Below, piece after piece: positions 1 through 6,500 of a DNA stretch of 7,987 nt (positions are counted from its first letter, which is position 1; every line of letters begins with the position of its first letter). Origin of the DNA: Bacteroidales bacterium (lineage in GTDB: Bacteria > Bacteroidota > Bacteroidia > Bacteroidales > WCHB1-69); NCBI GenBank assembly GCA_031254735.1, contig JAIRTU010000087.1, forward strand, positions 1-7,987, in the 5' to 3' direction. The notes beneath the pieces were generated by a model. The model did no database searches. It saw only the letters and a program-made list of their open reading frames with translations, and was not told where the DNA came from. Made by a program: the position numbers and the translations under genes.

Positions 1-179
1 ATCTCAGGAAGTTAGGCATGTCCAAACAAAAGGCGTACGAATATGGCAATACTCGCAAGGGTTATTGGCATATAGCCAACAGTTGGATACTATCAACGAC
101 CATAACGAATGCTCGTCTGCAAAAGGCGGGATATATTTTCCTTAGCGACTGCTACAAGTCGCTTGCAACCACTTATTAG
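1..179 (+). CDS. Group II intron reverse transcriptase/maturase, C-terminal fragment
   Basis: Partial gene, open at the left edge; the frame reads from base 3 to a TAG at 177-179 and gives 58 residues. The peptide contains the run GNTRKGYWHIANS, followed by ILSTTITNARLQKAGY; this is the characteristic C-terminal tail of intron-encoded reverse transcriptases, where the maturase and DNA-binding regions end. In the family, the protein helps the intron fold and splice and reverse-transcribes it at new sites. The reading ends shortly after this motif with no room for an HNH endonuclease domain, so the protein probably lacks one, as in several bacterial intron classes. An ATG at 18-20 is internal to the frame and is not a start. 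The stop codon lies only three bases before the domain V stem. RT catalytic motifs (YADD) are outside the window, so activity cannot be judged. Confidence 0.9.
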   Translation, partial: LRKLGMSKQKAYEYGNTRKGYWHIANSWILSTTITNARLQKAGYIFLSDCYKSLATTY

Positions 180-180
180 A

Positions 181-266
181 GAACCGCCGTGTACCGAACG
201 GTACGCACGGTGGTGTGAGAGGTCGGAAAACGAAAGGTCTATACTTTCGTTTTCCTCCTACTCGAT
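181..266 (+). ncRNA. Group II intron domains V and VI with branch-point A
   Basis: Domain V: the strand at 183-191 (ACCGCCGTG) pairs with 206-214 (CACGGTGGT) through nine pairs including one G-U. A two-base CG bulge follows at 204-205, then TACC/GGTA (192-195 with 200-203) capped by the loop GAAC. The two-base bulge is the conserved bulge of domain V, and CGC at 186-188... or the adjacent bases would supply the catalytic triad. Domain VI: 225-236 pairs perfectly with 244-255 (12 bp) around a seven-base loop. Below it AGG 220-222 pairs with CCT 257-259 and GAG 217-219 with CTC 261-263, leaving A260 as the only unpaired base, the expected lariat branch point. The two domains together form the splicing core end, and both appear intact. 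Confidence 0.88.
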
Positions 267-392
267 TATGATTTTTAGCAGGTTTTTGCTCGATATACAT
301 TAATAGATGCGGGGATAAATCTGCGAACGGTAAAAATCGAGACAGAATGATTGCAGATAAAAATAAGTTAACAATCGGCGATAGTTTTGTTC

Positions 393-422
393 TTGTCAAA
401 TCGAAAAAATAATATAATTTTG
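393..422 (+). promoter_or_regulatory. Bacteroidetes-type promoter for the lipoprotein gene
   Basis: A TAATTTTG box at 415-422 fits the Bacteroidetes -7 consensus TAnnTTTG, and a TTG at 393-395 lies 19 bases upstream, in the range expected for the -33 element. Transcription would start about 5-8 bases downstream, leaving a short leader of some 20 bases before the ATG at 451. It lies about 125 bases beyond the inferred intron end, so the lipoprotein gene has its own promoter independent of intron transcription. Confidence 0.6.
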
Positions 423-450
423 CATGTCAAATAATTAAAATTGAATAATC

Positions 451-939
451 ATGAGAAACAAGACTGTTGCATGTTTGTTAATTTGCTGTATAACAACGCT
501 TTGGTTTGGTTGCAAGACGCAAAAGAGCATAGAAACCACCTCGTCTGTCATGGCGGCAGAGCCGATAATTGTGTATAAAACCAAGAAAAATTATGACAAA
601 AATGTTGCCGTTACGCTTTCGGAGGATAAAAAAACAATTGTAAGTTACCCGCACCCCAAAGATGTGTCTCAACGAAGTTATCCCACCGCTCTGAAAAAGG
701 GTTATCTGCTGGATAACAGAGGGATTGGAAAAAATACGGCGTTTCTTTCCATGACGTATGAAGAATATGCAAAACTGCAAAAAGTACCGTCTTTGGACGA
801 ACTCAAACAAATGATAATTGATGATGATCCGATTGAAGCGATGTATTATTGCGGCGGGCGTACACGTTTTTCCGACCTTATATTTCAACTCAATCAACTT
901 ATAGATCAGGATTTTAAAGACTGCCAACGCATAAAATAG
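451..939 (+). CDS. Predicted lipoprotein of unknown function (162 aa)
   Basis: The product starts with two charged residues (R2, K4) and a hydrophobic stretch at about 6-20 ending in WFGC, so Cys21 is the likely lipidation site; the lipobox is degenerate because of the W and F. The mature part (about 141 residues) has no membrane segment and looks soluble. It contains the patterns IVYKTKKNYDKNVAVTLS (39-56), GYLLDNRGI (84-92) and FLSMTYEEYAKL (98-109), and two cysteines late in the chain (C134, C158) that could form a disulfide in the periplasm. From memory this resembles a small conserved Bacteroidales lipoprotein family without assigned function; I cannot verify that here. The ATG at 451 is preferred because the signal sequence starts there and a promoter lies 30 bases upstream. 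There is no strong Shine-Dalgarno, as is usual in this phylum. It is monocistronic and converges on the operon to its right. Confidence 0.85.
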   Translation: MRNKTVACLLICCITTLWFGCKTQKSIETTSSVMAAEPIIVYKTKKNYDKNVAVTLSEDKKTIVSYPHPKDVSQRSYPTALKKGYLLDNRGIGKNTAFLSMTYEEYAKLQKVPSLDELKQMIIDDDPIEAMYYCGGRTRFSDLIFQLNQLIDQDFKDCQRIK

Positions 940-1116
940 CCTTTTGTTGAAACAGCGTGTGTTGTTACTTGCAAAAAACCATCTGCCGATCTTACAAAGA
1001 TACTCAATTTTTCGGATATATGCAAGTGTTTTTTCGGTTTTGTTATTGTTCAACCCGGGATTTACGGGATTGCCGGAACAACATGATTGTGCGTTGTTGT
1101 TGCGTGCGTGCGGATT

Positions 1117-1150
1117 AAACCTTTGAGGTTGAAAAAAACCTCAAAGGTTT
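1117..1150. terminator. Bidirectional terminator hairpin between convergent genes
   Basis: AAACCTTTGAGGTT at 1117-1130 is the exact reverse complement of AACCTCAAAGGTTT at 1137-1150, giving a perfect 14-bp stem with a six-base GAAAAA loop. On the plus strand the stem is followed by GGTTTTC, a modest T-tract; on the minus strand the 3' arm itself ends in TTT. It lies 177 bases after the lipoprotein stop and 154 bases after the last stop of the minus-strand operon, so it is placed to end both transcripts. The plus direction looks stronger. Confidence 0.75.
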
Positions 1151-1251
1151 GGTTTTCATCATATTACTTACAGAAATCATAGGTTGGACAATATTCCGGC
1201 TAAGCCAGAGCCTAAGCCGAACATTACGCTTTGTTGTGTGTAGTATGCGTA

Positions 1252-1290
1252 ATTAACCACTGATCATTAACCGTTTATCACTAATCACTA
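1252..1290. repeat. Cluster of short AT-rich direct repeats
   Basis: ATTAACC occurs at 1252-1258 and 1266-1272; ATCACTA occurs twice in perfect tandem at 1277-1283 and 1284-1290, with the variant ATCATTA at 1263-1269. The cluster lies directly downstream of the last operon gene. On the minus strand it supplies stop codons in several frames. No function is apparent; it may be replication slippage or a fragment of a dispersed intergenic repeat. Confidence 0.5.
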
Positions 1291-1304
1291 TTATTCGTTA
1301 CTTG

Positions 1305-2576
1305 TCATTCTCTCGGCTTGCCGGTTTGCCAATATTCCAATTGTTGTGTTTCTTTTGTCTTTTTGAGATAGGTTTCTACGATATAATAATTTTTTTGTCC
1401 CGGAGATTTTACCAGCCACCCTTTTACAATTTCTTCTTTTGGAAAATCGCGTGCAACGGCACTGCGGACGGCAGCGGGAAGTTTGGCAGCAGGGTCAGCT
1501 ATGGTTGTTTTGGTCTGTATCCATTGTCCTGAAACATCGGTAAAGGACGCCACATTTTCGCCGTATCGGTCGGAAAAAGAGAAATCCCAATCGCCGTCTT
1601 CATTTTCTTCCCATTTTACCGTTTTGGCGGAAGGGTACTTCAACTCGAAAGAGTCCACCACATTTTCGGGAATTTCACGTTTGATTTTTGCAACTTCTTC
1701 TTTTGCCACAGTTACATCTTCGTATCTGTCGTTGAAGGTATCTTCCAACCGCAAAAAATCGCCGTCGCGGGTGAACCATGCCGTAGCATGGGGTTGATTT
1801 ACACCGCTTCGCTGTATAACAATTTGATAAACAGAGCCATATTTTGTCAGCCCTTCATATTCTTCATAGTCAATACTTTTGAAGATATATTCAGGGTAAT
1901 TTATCCTCACCCACTTTTGAATATTGTTTGGCAACTCCGATTCTTCCAATTTTGCCGGATAGATGTCCAACTGCCGATCTTTGTCGAACTCTTTCCGCAT
2001 TTTTTCTTCTTCTTTGAGTTGTTTTTTCGAGGCGGTTTCCGTTTCGGCTGTGTCGTCTTCGCTTGGTTCGTCGGCGGAGATAAATTTTCCGTTTTTATCC
2101 ATATAAACGGTTGTCAACAGTTTTTTCTTGCTGTTTTGTTTTTCGTACAATTGCACAACAATTATATCTTCTTTATCTTTTATCACCTGTTTCGACATGG
2201 AATGGACTTTATAATCTTGATAAAACAGGTCAACGGTTTTTTTCCATGCGGCAGAAAATTTAGCGATGTCCCAATGTTCAATTGTCCCCATCCACTCGCC
2301 GTCCGAGTCGAAGACAGCTTCCATCTCGATATTTCGGCTTATCATTTTCACCGTATAAGAAGATTCTACTTCGTTGAACCGCCACACAGCATCGCTTGCC
2401 GAAGCAAAACGTTTTTTGTACGATTTCATAACGGCTTCCGGCACTCTGTCGGCTTCAACAATAGATTTATCGGCGGAAGACTGTTTCCCCTTTTGTGCAT
2501 AAACAGCTGTTGAACAAATAGAAAGCAAGAAACTCACTATCATCAACTTTGTGAAAAATTCTTTCAAGATATTCAT
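1305..2576 (-). CDS. Exported PepSY-like (BLIP-like) multi-repeat protein
   Basis: A 423-residue protein with a signal peptide (about 1-27, hydrophobic 11-24, likely cleaved after VYA), so it acts in the periplasm or outside. The body is built from units of the putative beta-lactamase-inhibitor-like PepSY_like type (DUF2874), a fold common in Bacteroidetes. Each unit starts with a proline and short helix, continues into a W or Y strand, and ends in D..G.W or a similar turn. I see about five half-repeats: 45-95 (VPEAV to DGEW), 105-164 (AAWKK to KNGKF), 215-274 (LPNNI to DGDF), 302-352 (IPENV to SGQW) and 366-420 (LPAAV onward). Residues 170-205 form a very charged E/K/D-rich linker. Such domains are thought to bind proteins or peptides; beta-lactamase inhibition is not implied. 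It is the last gene of the operon, 30 bases after the beta-barrel gene. The ATG at 2576 is supported by the signal peptide. The partner it binds is unknown. Confidence 0.85.
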   Translation of the reverse strand: MNILKEFFTKLMIVSFLLSICSTAVYAQKGKQSSADKSIVEADRVPEAVMKSYKKRFASASDAVWRFNEVESSYTVKMISRNIEMEAVFDSDGEWMGTIEHWDIAKFSAAWKKTVDLFYQDYKVHSMSKQVIKDKEDIIVVQLYEKQNSKKKLLTTVYMDKNGKFISADEPSEDDTAETETASKKQLKEEEKMRKEFDKDRQLDIYPAKLEESELPNNIQKWVRINYPEYIFKSIDYEEYEGLTKYGSVYQIVIQRSGVNQPHATAWFTRDGDFLRLEDTFNDRYEDVTVAKEEVAKIKREIPENVVDSFELKYPSAKTVKWEENEDGDWDFSFSDRYGENVASFTDVSGQWIQTKTTIADPAAKLPAAVRSAVARDFPKEEIVKGWLVKSPGQKNYYIVETYLKKTKETQQLEYWQTGKPRE

Positions 2577-2606
2577 AAAATGCTTATTATTAAATTGTTA
2601 TTTTGT

Positions 2607-3485
2607 TTATCTTCTGCGATAAGATAACTTTGGTCTGTATTCTTTGCCCAGGGCGCAACGTATCCCGATTTCGCCCCGAACGGCTAATGTGTTCATTTTG
2701 TCGATAGCCGAAGACGCTGTTATCCCTCTGTATTGCAGGTTACCGGATTCGTCTTCGTAAAGCAAATCGCCATTGTTGCTCGATTTTGCACTAATAAAAC
2801 CATAATCAAACGATCCGCCTGCAAAAATATCCAATTTTTTTGTTATCTCAAACAAAAAATCAAAACCGACAGTTGCGGCAATGTTGAGCGGAAGGTTCAG
2901 TTTCCCGGCGGTTCTGCGGCTGCCGTCTGTTCCAAAACCATGATTGGGCATGTCGAAAAAATTGATATTCCATTCGGGATAATATCCTTGAGTTTCTAAA
3001 TTGCCGCGTGTAACATTGTACTGTCCCATCAGAGGGAGTTGTACTTTCGCTCCGAAATGAAGGTGCATCATTCGTCGTTTTCTCAATCCGAAATCATATT
3101 GATAATGCAGTTCAATGGGAAGTTCTACATAGATTGCCGTCTGTATTTCACTCCAATCTCTAAAATAAATGTCTTTGCGATAAACATCTTCCTCATCATC
3201 GATTTTGTTGTCAAACGATACTTTGGCGCCGTCCAAATATCCGTTGGTGGAATACATCGACACGTCAAACCCTCCGCCTACGCCCCAATTGGGCGAAAAA
3301 TAAAAACAGTACGACGCCTTGCCGGCAAAACCCAATCGGGGTTTGCTTTTTCCTCCCTCAATATTATAATTGAAAGAAAACATTCCTGTGCCAACGCCTG
3401 CGGTAAGGTAATGCCTGATGTATTGTGAGTGAAGCGAAAGTCCACTCAACAAAAATATCCCTAAAATGATCAATCTTGCGTTCAT
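2607..3485 (-). CDS. Outer-membrane beta-barrel protein
   Basis: A 292-residue protein with a clear signal peptide (1-20, hydrophobic 5-17, likely cut at LHS/Q21). The rest alternates hydrophobic and polar residues with many aromatics and glycines in short strands, for example LTAGVGTGMFSFNY (27-40), WGVGGGFDVSMY (67-78), AIYVELPIELHYQY (117-130), MHLHFGAKVQLPL (140-152) and LDIFAGGSFDYGF (218-230). This pattern indicates a small beta-barrel of perhaps 8-10 strands of the broad Bacteroidetes OMP_b-brl type. The segment RDWSEIQTAIYVELPI resembles the conserved strand region of that group. The C terminus is unusual: it lacks the usual final aromatic residue and ends in a basic tail (LSYRRR). 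It shows none of the N-terminal motif of PorP/SprF proteins. It lies 28 bases after the large T9SS cargo gene and 30 bases before the PepSY-like gene, so the three are very probably co-transcribed. A role as outer-membrane anchor or receptor for its neighbours is an inference. Confidence 0.85.
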   Translation of the reverse strand: MNARLIILGIFLLSGLSLHSQYIRHYLTAGVGTGMFSFNYNIEGGKSKPRLGFAGKASYCFYFSPNWGVGGGFDVSMYSTNGYLDGAKVSFDNKIDDEEDVYRKDIYFRDWSEIQTAIYVELPIELHYQYDFGLRKRRMMHLHFGAKVQLPLMGQYNVTRGNLETQGYYPEWNINFFDMPNHGFGTDGSRRTAGKLNLPLNIAATVGFDFLFEITKKLDIFAGGSFDYGFISAKSSNNGDLLYEDESGNLQYRGITASSAIDKMNTLAVRGEIGIRCALGKEYRPKLSYRRR

Positions 3486-3513
3486 ATTTGCGATTTTCAG
3501 TATTTTATATTAA

Positions 3514-6500
3514 TTAATAGATTATTATTTTCTCTGTATACGTTATATTGTCGTTTGTTGTTACTTTCAGAATGTACATTCCCGAAGAAAAAGAAACTGT
3601 TTCCAAGCGAAAATCTCCGTTTTCGCTTTGCACGCTTTTCAATAATTTTCCCTCGAATGTATAGAACGAAGCATATACGACATTGTTGTATATTTTATTA
3701 TCTTTATATAACAGAATTTGTAAAGAATTATTTTGTTGGACAGGATTTGGATATATTATAAAAGACGATTTGTCGGTTTTATCCATGCACCGTTCGCATG
3801 AGTGCATTCTGCTTCCGCCTTGCAAAGTCAGCCTGACACTGTAACAACCATTGAGTCCGCCCAATTCTTGATAAAACTGATTGGTAGCTCCCACAATCAT
3901 TCTACTGTTCTTATACCATTGATACCCTGTGTATTCGTTTGTCGAATTGTCCACAAATATCACATCGTTCCATTTTTCCACCAATAGTTTATTGCTGTTT
4001 ACAACAATGTATATGTTTTGACTCTTGTCTGTGCCGCATTTTCCTGTTGCTTCCGCATAATAATCTCCCGCATCGTCAAGACTTATTTCCGACAAGGCAT
4101 AATAGCGACCTGTTGCTCCTGTGATGGAATTGTTGTTTTGATACCATTGATACGATACATCTTCGCCGGTGGCTTCAAGCATTAATTCCAAAGGTTCATC
4201 TTCGCAGAAGATAGATTTATTGCTCGTGATGGCGTGTATCTTGGTTTGCGGATAGACAAAAACAGAAAAACGGTCTTCCGCTCCCATGCATGTCTTGCCT
4301 CCCCATTTATGCAGAGGCGTTATTGTTACAACAGCCCGGTGAGTGGCTTCATCGTTGTTTTCTATGGTATACTTTCCGAAATTTCCTGTTTGCGTTCCCG
4401 ACGGAAAACCCGAAAGCGTCCCCGATACAGTCCACTGAAAGGCTGTTGATGATGTTCCTGCAAAAACTATTTCTTTGGTTTGTTCGCCGCTGCACAGGGT
4501 ATCGTTTTGCAATGGCGTAGTTTGTATTGGTTCGGGAAGTACGAAAATAGAAAAACTTGTATCTTTTCCTGTACAAATTATTTGATTTTCCATATAGCCG
4601 GGAGTTAATGTGATACGACTTGACAATGGCGTATTTCCTTTATTCACAACTTTATATCTTCCAAAATTTCCTGTTTGAATACCTGTGGGTATACTATCCG
4701 GTATATCCCCGTCGGCAATCCATTTGCAATGTGTTGCAGTGCCTGTAATAACCACAGGACGAGTGTATTCGCCGCTGCATAAGGTATCGTTTTGCAATGG
4801 CGTGGTTTGCTTTGGTTCGGGAAGTACGAAAATAGAAAAACTTGTATCTTTTCCTGTACAGATCATTTGATCTTTTTCATAGACGGGAGTTAACGTAATA
4901 CGACTTGACAATTGCGTATTTCCTTTATTCTCAATTTTATATCTGCCAAAATTTCCTGTTTGAATACCTGCGGGTATACTGTCCGGCATATCTCCGCTTG
5001 CAATCCATTCGCAGCGTGTTGCAGTGCCTGTAAAAGCGACAGGGCGAGTGTAATCGCCGCTGCACAGCGTATCGTTGGACAAATTGTTTGTAAAAACAGG
5101 ATTGGGAAGTACGTCAATTTGAATAGTGTCTGTAAGCGTATGGGAACAATTATTATCCTGCATTTTTATAAATTGATAACTTGTTGTGTCCAAAGGACTT
5201 ATTTTCCACCGGTACAAACTGTCGAAAATAGATTTTATGGTGTCAAAACTGTTTCCGTCATCTGTTGTATAGATGAGTTCCCATGGAGAATGCCCCGCAA
5301 AATGCAAAACTACGGTTGTTGTATCTCCATAACATATTGTTCTTTCCTGTTGATGACCGGTTGTATCATTTTCTGCTTGAATAGATATTCTTTCAAATTC
5401 ATACACTCCCAAATCTACCGTTCCATTACAGATACGTTGATTGTTGTCCAAATCGGTTGTTATGGAAGATAAGTCGGGCAGACTGTCGGGACTATAAAAA
5501 GCATTGTTCCCGACATTTATGGCAGGACTGCAAAACGACAGACGATAATTGCCGTTTGCCGTATCTGCAAATAGCGGATCTTCGTTTAAGATAACACCGT
5601 TTCCTACAGTATCTCCGCCTATTAAACTGTTTTGAAATCTAAAATTTGAAAGGTAAATTACACTTCTCAGAATATTTCTATTTTCACCAAATACCCCTTT
5701 ATTTCCCCATACAATGGAATTGTGTATAGTACAGGAAGTTGCAGCGGGATTGTTCAAATAACCGATGTGAATTATACCGCCGCCCGAATTGTTGCAAACC
5801 GTTACGTTTGTTAAGAAGAGACCGGCATTAGAGGCATAGACCGACCCTGTGTTATATTCTGAGACATTTTCTGTGATAAGCACATTGGTTAATGTCGCAA
5901 TTGAGAATCCCCATGAGAAATCATTTCCTGTTACGGCTATTCCTCCAATAAGCTCCGCTCTGTTTTTTGAGATAATTACAGTCTTTAGTGTAGCAACAGA
6001 ATTTCCAAATACAATACCGCCGCCCTCATAAGCATGATTTTCGGTAATTATTACTTTCTCCAACACAGGAGACGAATAAGCACAATAAATTCCGCTCCCT
6101 TCATGAGCGTAATTTTCACTGATTTTCATATTTGTTAATCGAGGGGAAGTCAATCCCGGCATAGTGCCTAATCCGTCAATATATATACCTGCTCCAAATT
6201 CTGCATAATTGTTCTTAACTTGAAGATTGTTGTATAGAGGCGATGAGTTCACATTTGCTATGCCGCCTCCGTCCTTTGCATAAATTCCGCCTCCGTTGAC
6301 TGATATATTATTCTGATTATTGTCCGCATTTCCTCCGCTTATGATAAATCCGTCCAAGCAGGCAATGCCGACATCTCCGGCAGAGATAATTACATGGTAG
6401 CAGTTATCTGTGCTGTCTCCCGTAATTCCTATATCTCCGCTTAAAACAGTCGAATGATTTTCCCAATTTCTTTGGGATAAATTGGTTTCATTTCCTGCAA

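Larger units (their letters stand above)
1..266 (+). mobile_element. Group II intron, 3' portion (5' end outside window)
   Basis: This is the right-hand end of a group II intron, a self-splicing retroelement. Seen directly: the C-terminal coding end of an intron reverse transcriptase, followed within a few bases by a domain V hairpin and a domain VI hairpin with a bulged A. The intron probably ends at 266, because A260 is then seven bases from the end and the intron closes with AT, matching the known AY ending of group II introns. The 5' part (domains I to III and most of the RT) lies beyond the left edge, so class and completeness cannot be decided. The sequence after 266 is the 3' exon; I do not recognise a broken gene in it, so the intron may sit between genes. 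Confidence 0.9.
940..1304. other. Intergenic region between convergent genes
   Basis: No convincing gene is visible in these 365 bases. A 60-codon plus-strand frame opening with TTG near 944 has no ribosome site or recognisable motif. The region contains the terminator hairpin at 1117-1150, a short glycine-rich minus-strand frame at 1177-1260 (see findings), a pair of near-identical CTAAGCC segments at about 1200-1218, and a cluster of short AT-rich repeats at 1252-1290. Confidence 0.6.

Noticed and set aside
1..179. Diversity-generating retroelement
   Set aside because: The RT tail and the domain V/VI structure are those of a group II intron, and I see no template/variable repeat pair with A-biased changes. 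The PKD-like repeats differ by ordinary substitutions.
109..303. Plus-strand 64-codon frame across the intron end
   Set aside because: It overlaps the genuine RT tail in another frame and continues through the domain V and VI hairpins; no coding signal or start site.
142..399. Minus-strand 85-codon frame near the intron end
   Set aside because: It is antisense to the ribozyme hairpins and shows no recognisable motif; the intron structure explains the sequence.
478..1053. Minus-strand 191-codon frame opposite the lipoprotein gene
   Set aside because: Its composition is rich in F, I, R and C, as expected for the antisense of a coding gene, and the plus strand has a signal sequence and promoter.
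944..1126. Plus-strand 60-codon frame after the lipoprotein
   Set aside because: It starts with TTG, has no supporting ribosome site or motif, and runs into the terminator hairpin.
1788..2513. Plus-strand 241-codon frame rich in phenylalanine
   Set aside because: It is antisense to the PepSY-like gene; the F-rich content mirrors the E/K-rich minus-strand codons.
2607..3485. PorP/SprF-type T9SS membrane protein
   Set aside because: The barrel lacks the characteristic N-terminal motif of that family (a QYMFN..NPAYAG-like segment), and the neighbouring cargo has a type A rather than type B sorting domain.
4249..5060. CRISPR array from regularly spaced repeats
   Set aside because: The 285-base period, in-frame coding and absence of short repeat-spacer units show protein-domain repeats instead.
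4912..5472. Plus-strand 186-codon frame rich in cysteine and isoleucine
   Set aside because: It is antisense to the repeat region of the large T9SS gene, whose frame is continuous over 1458 codons with clear domains.
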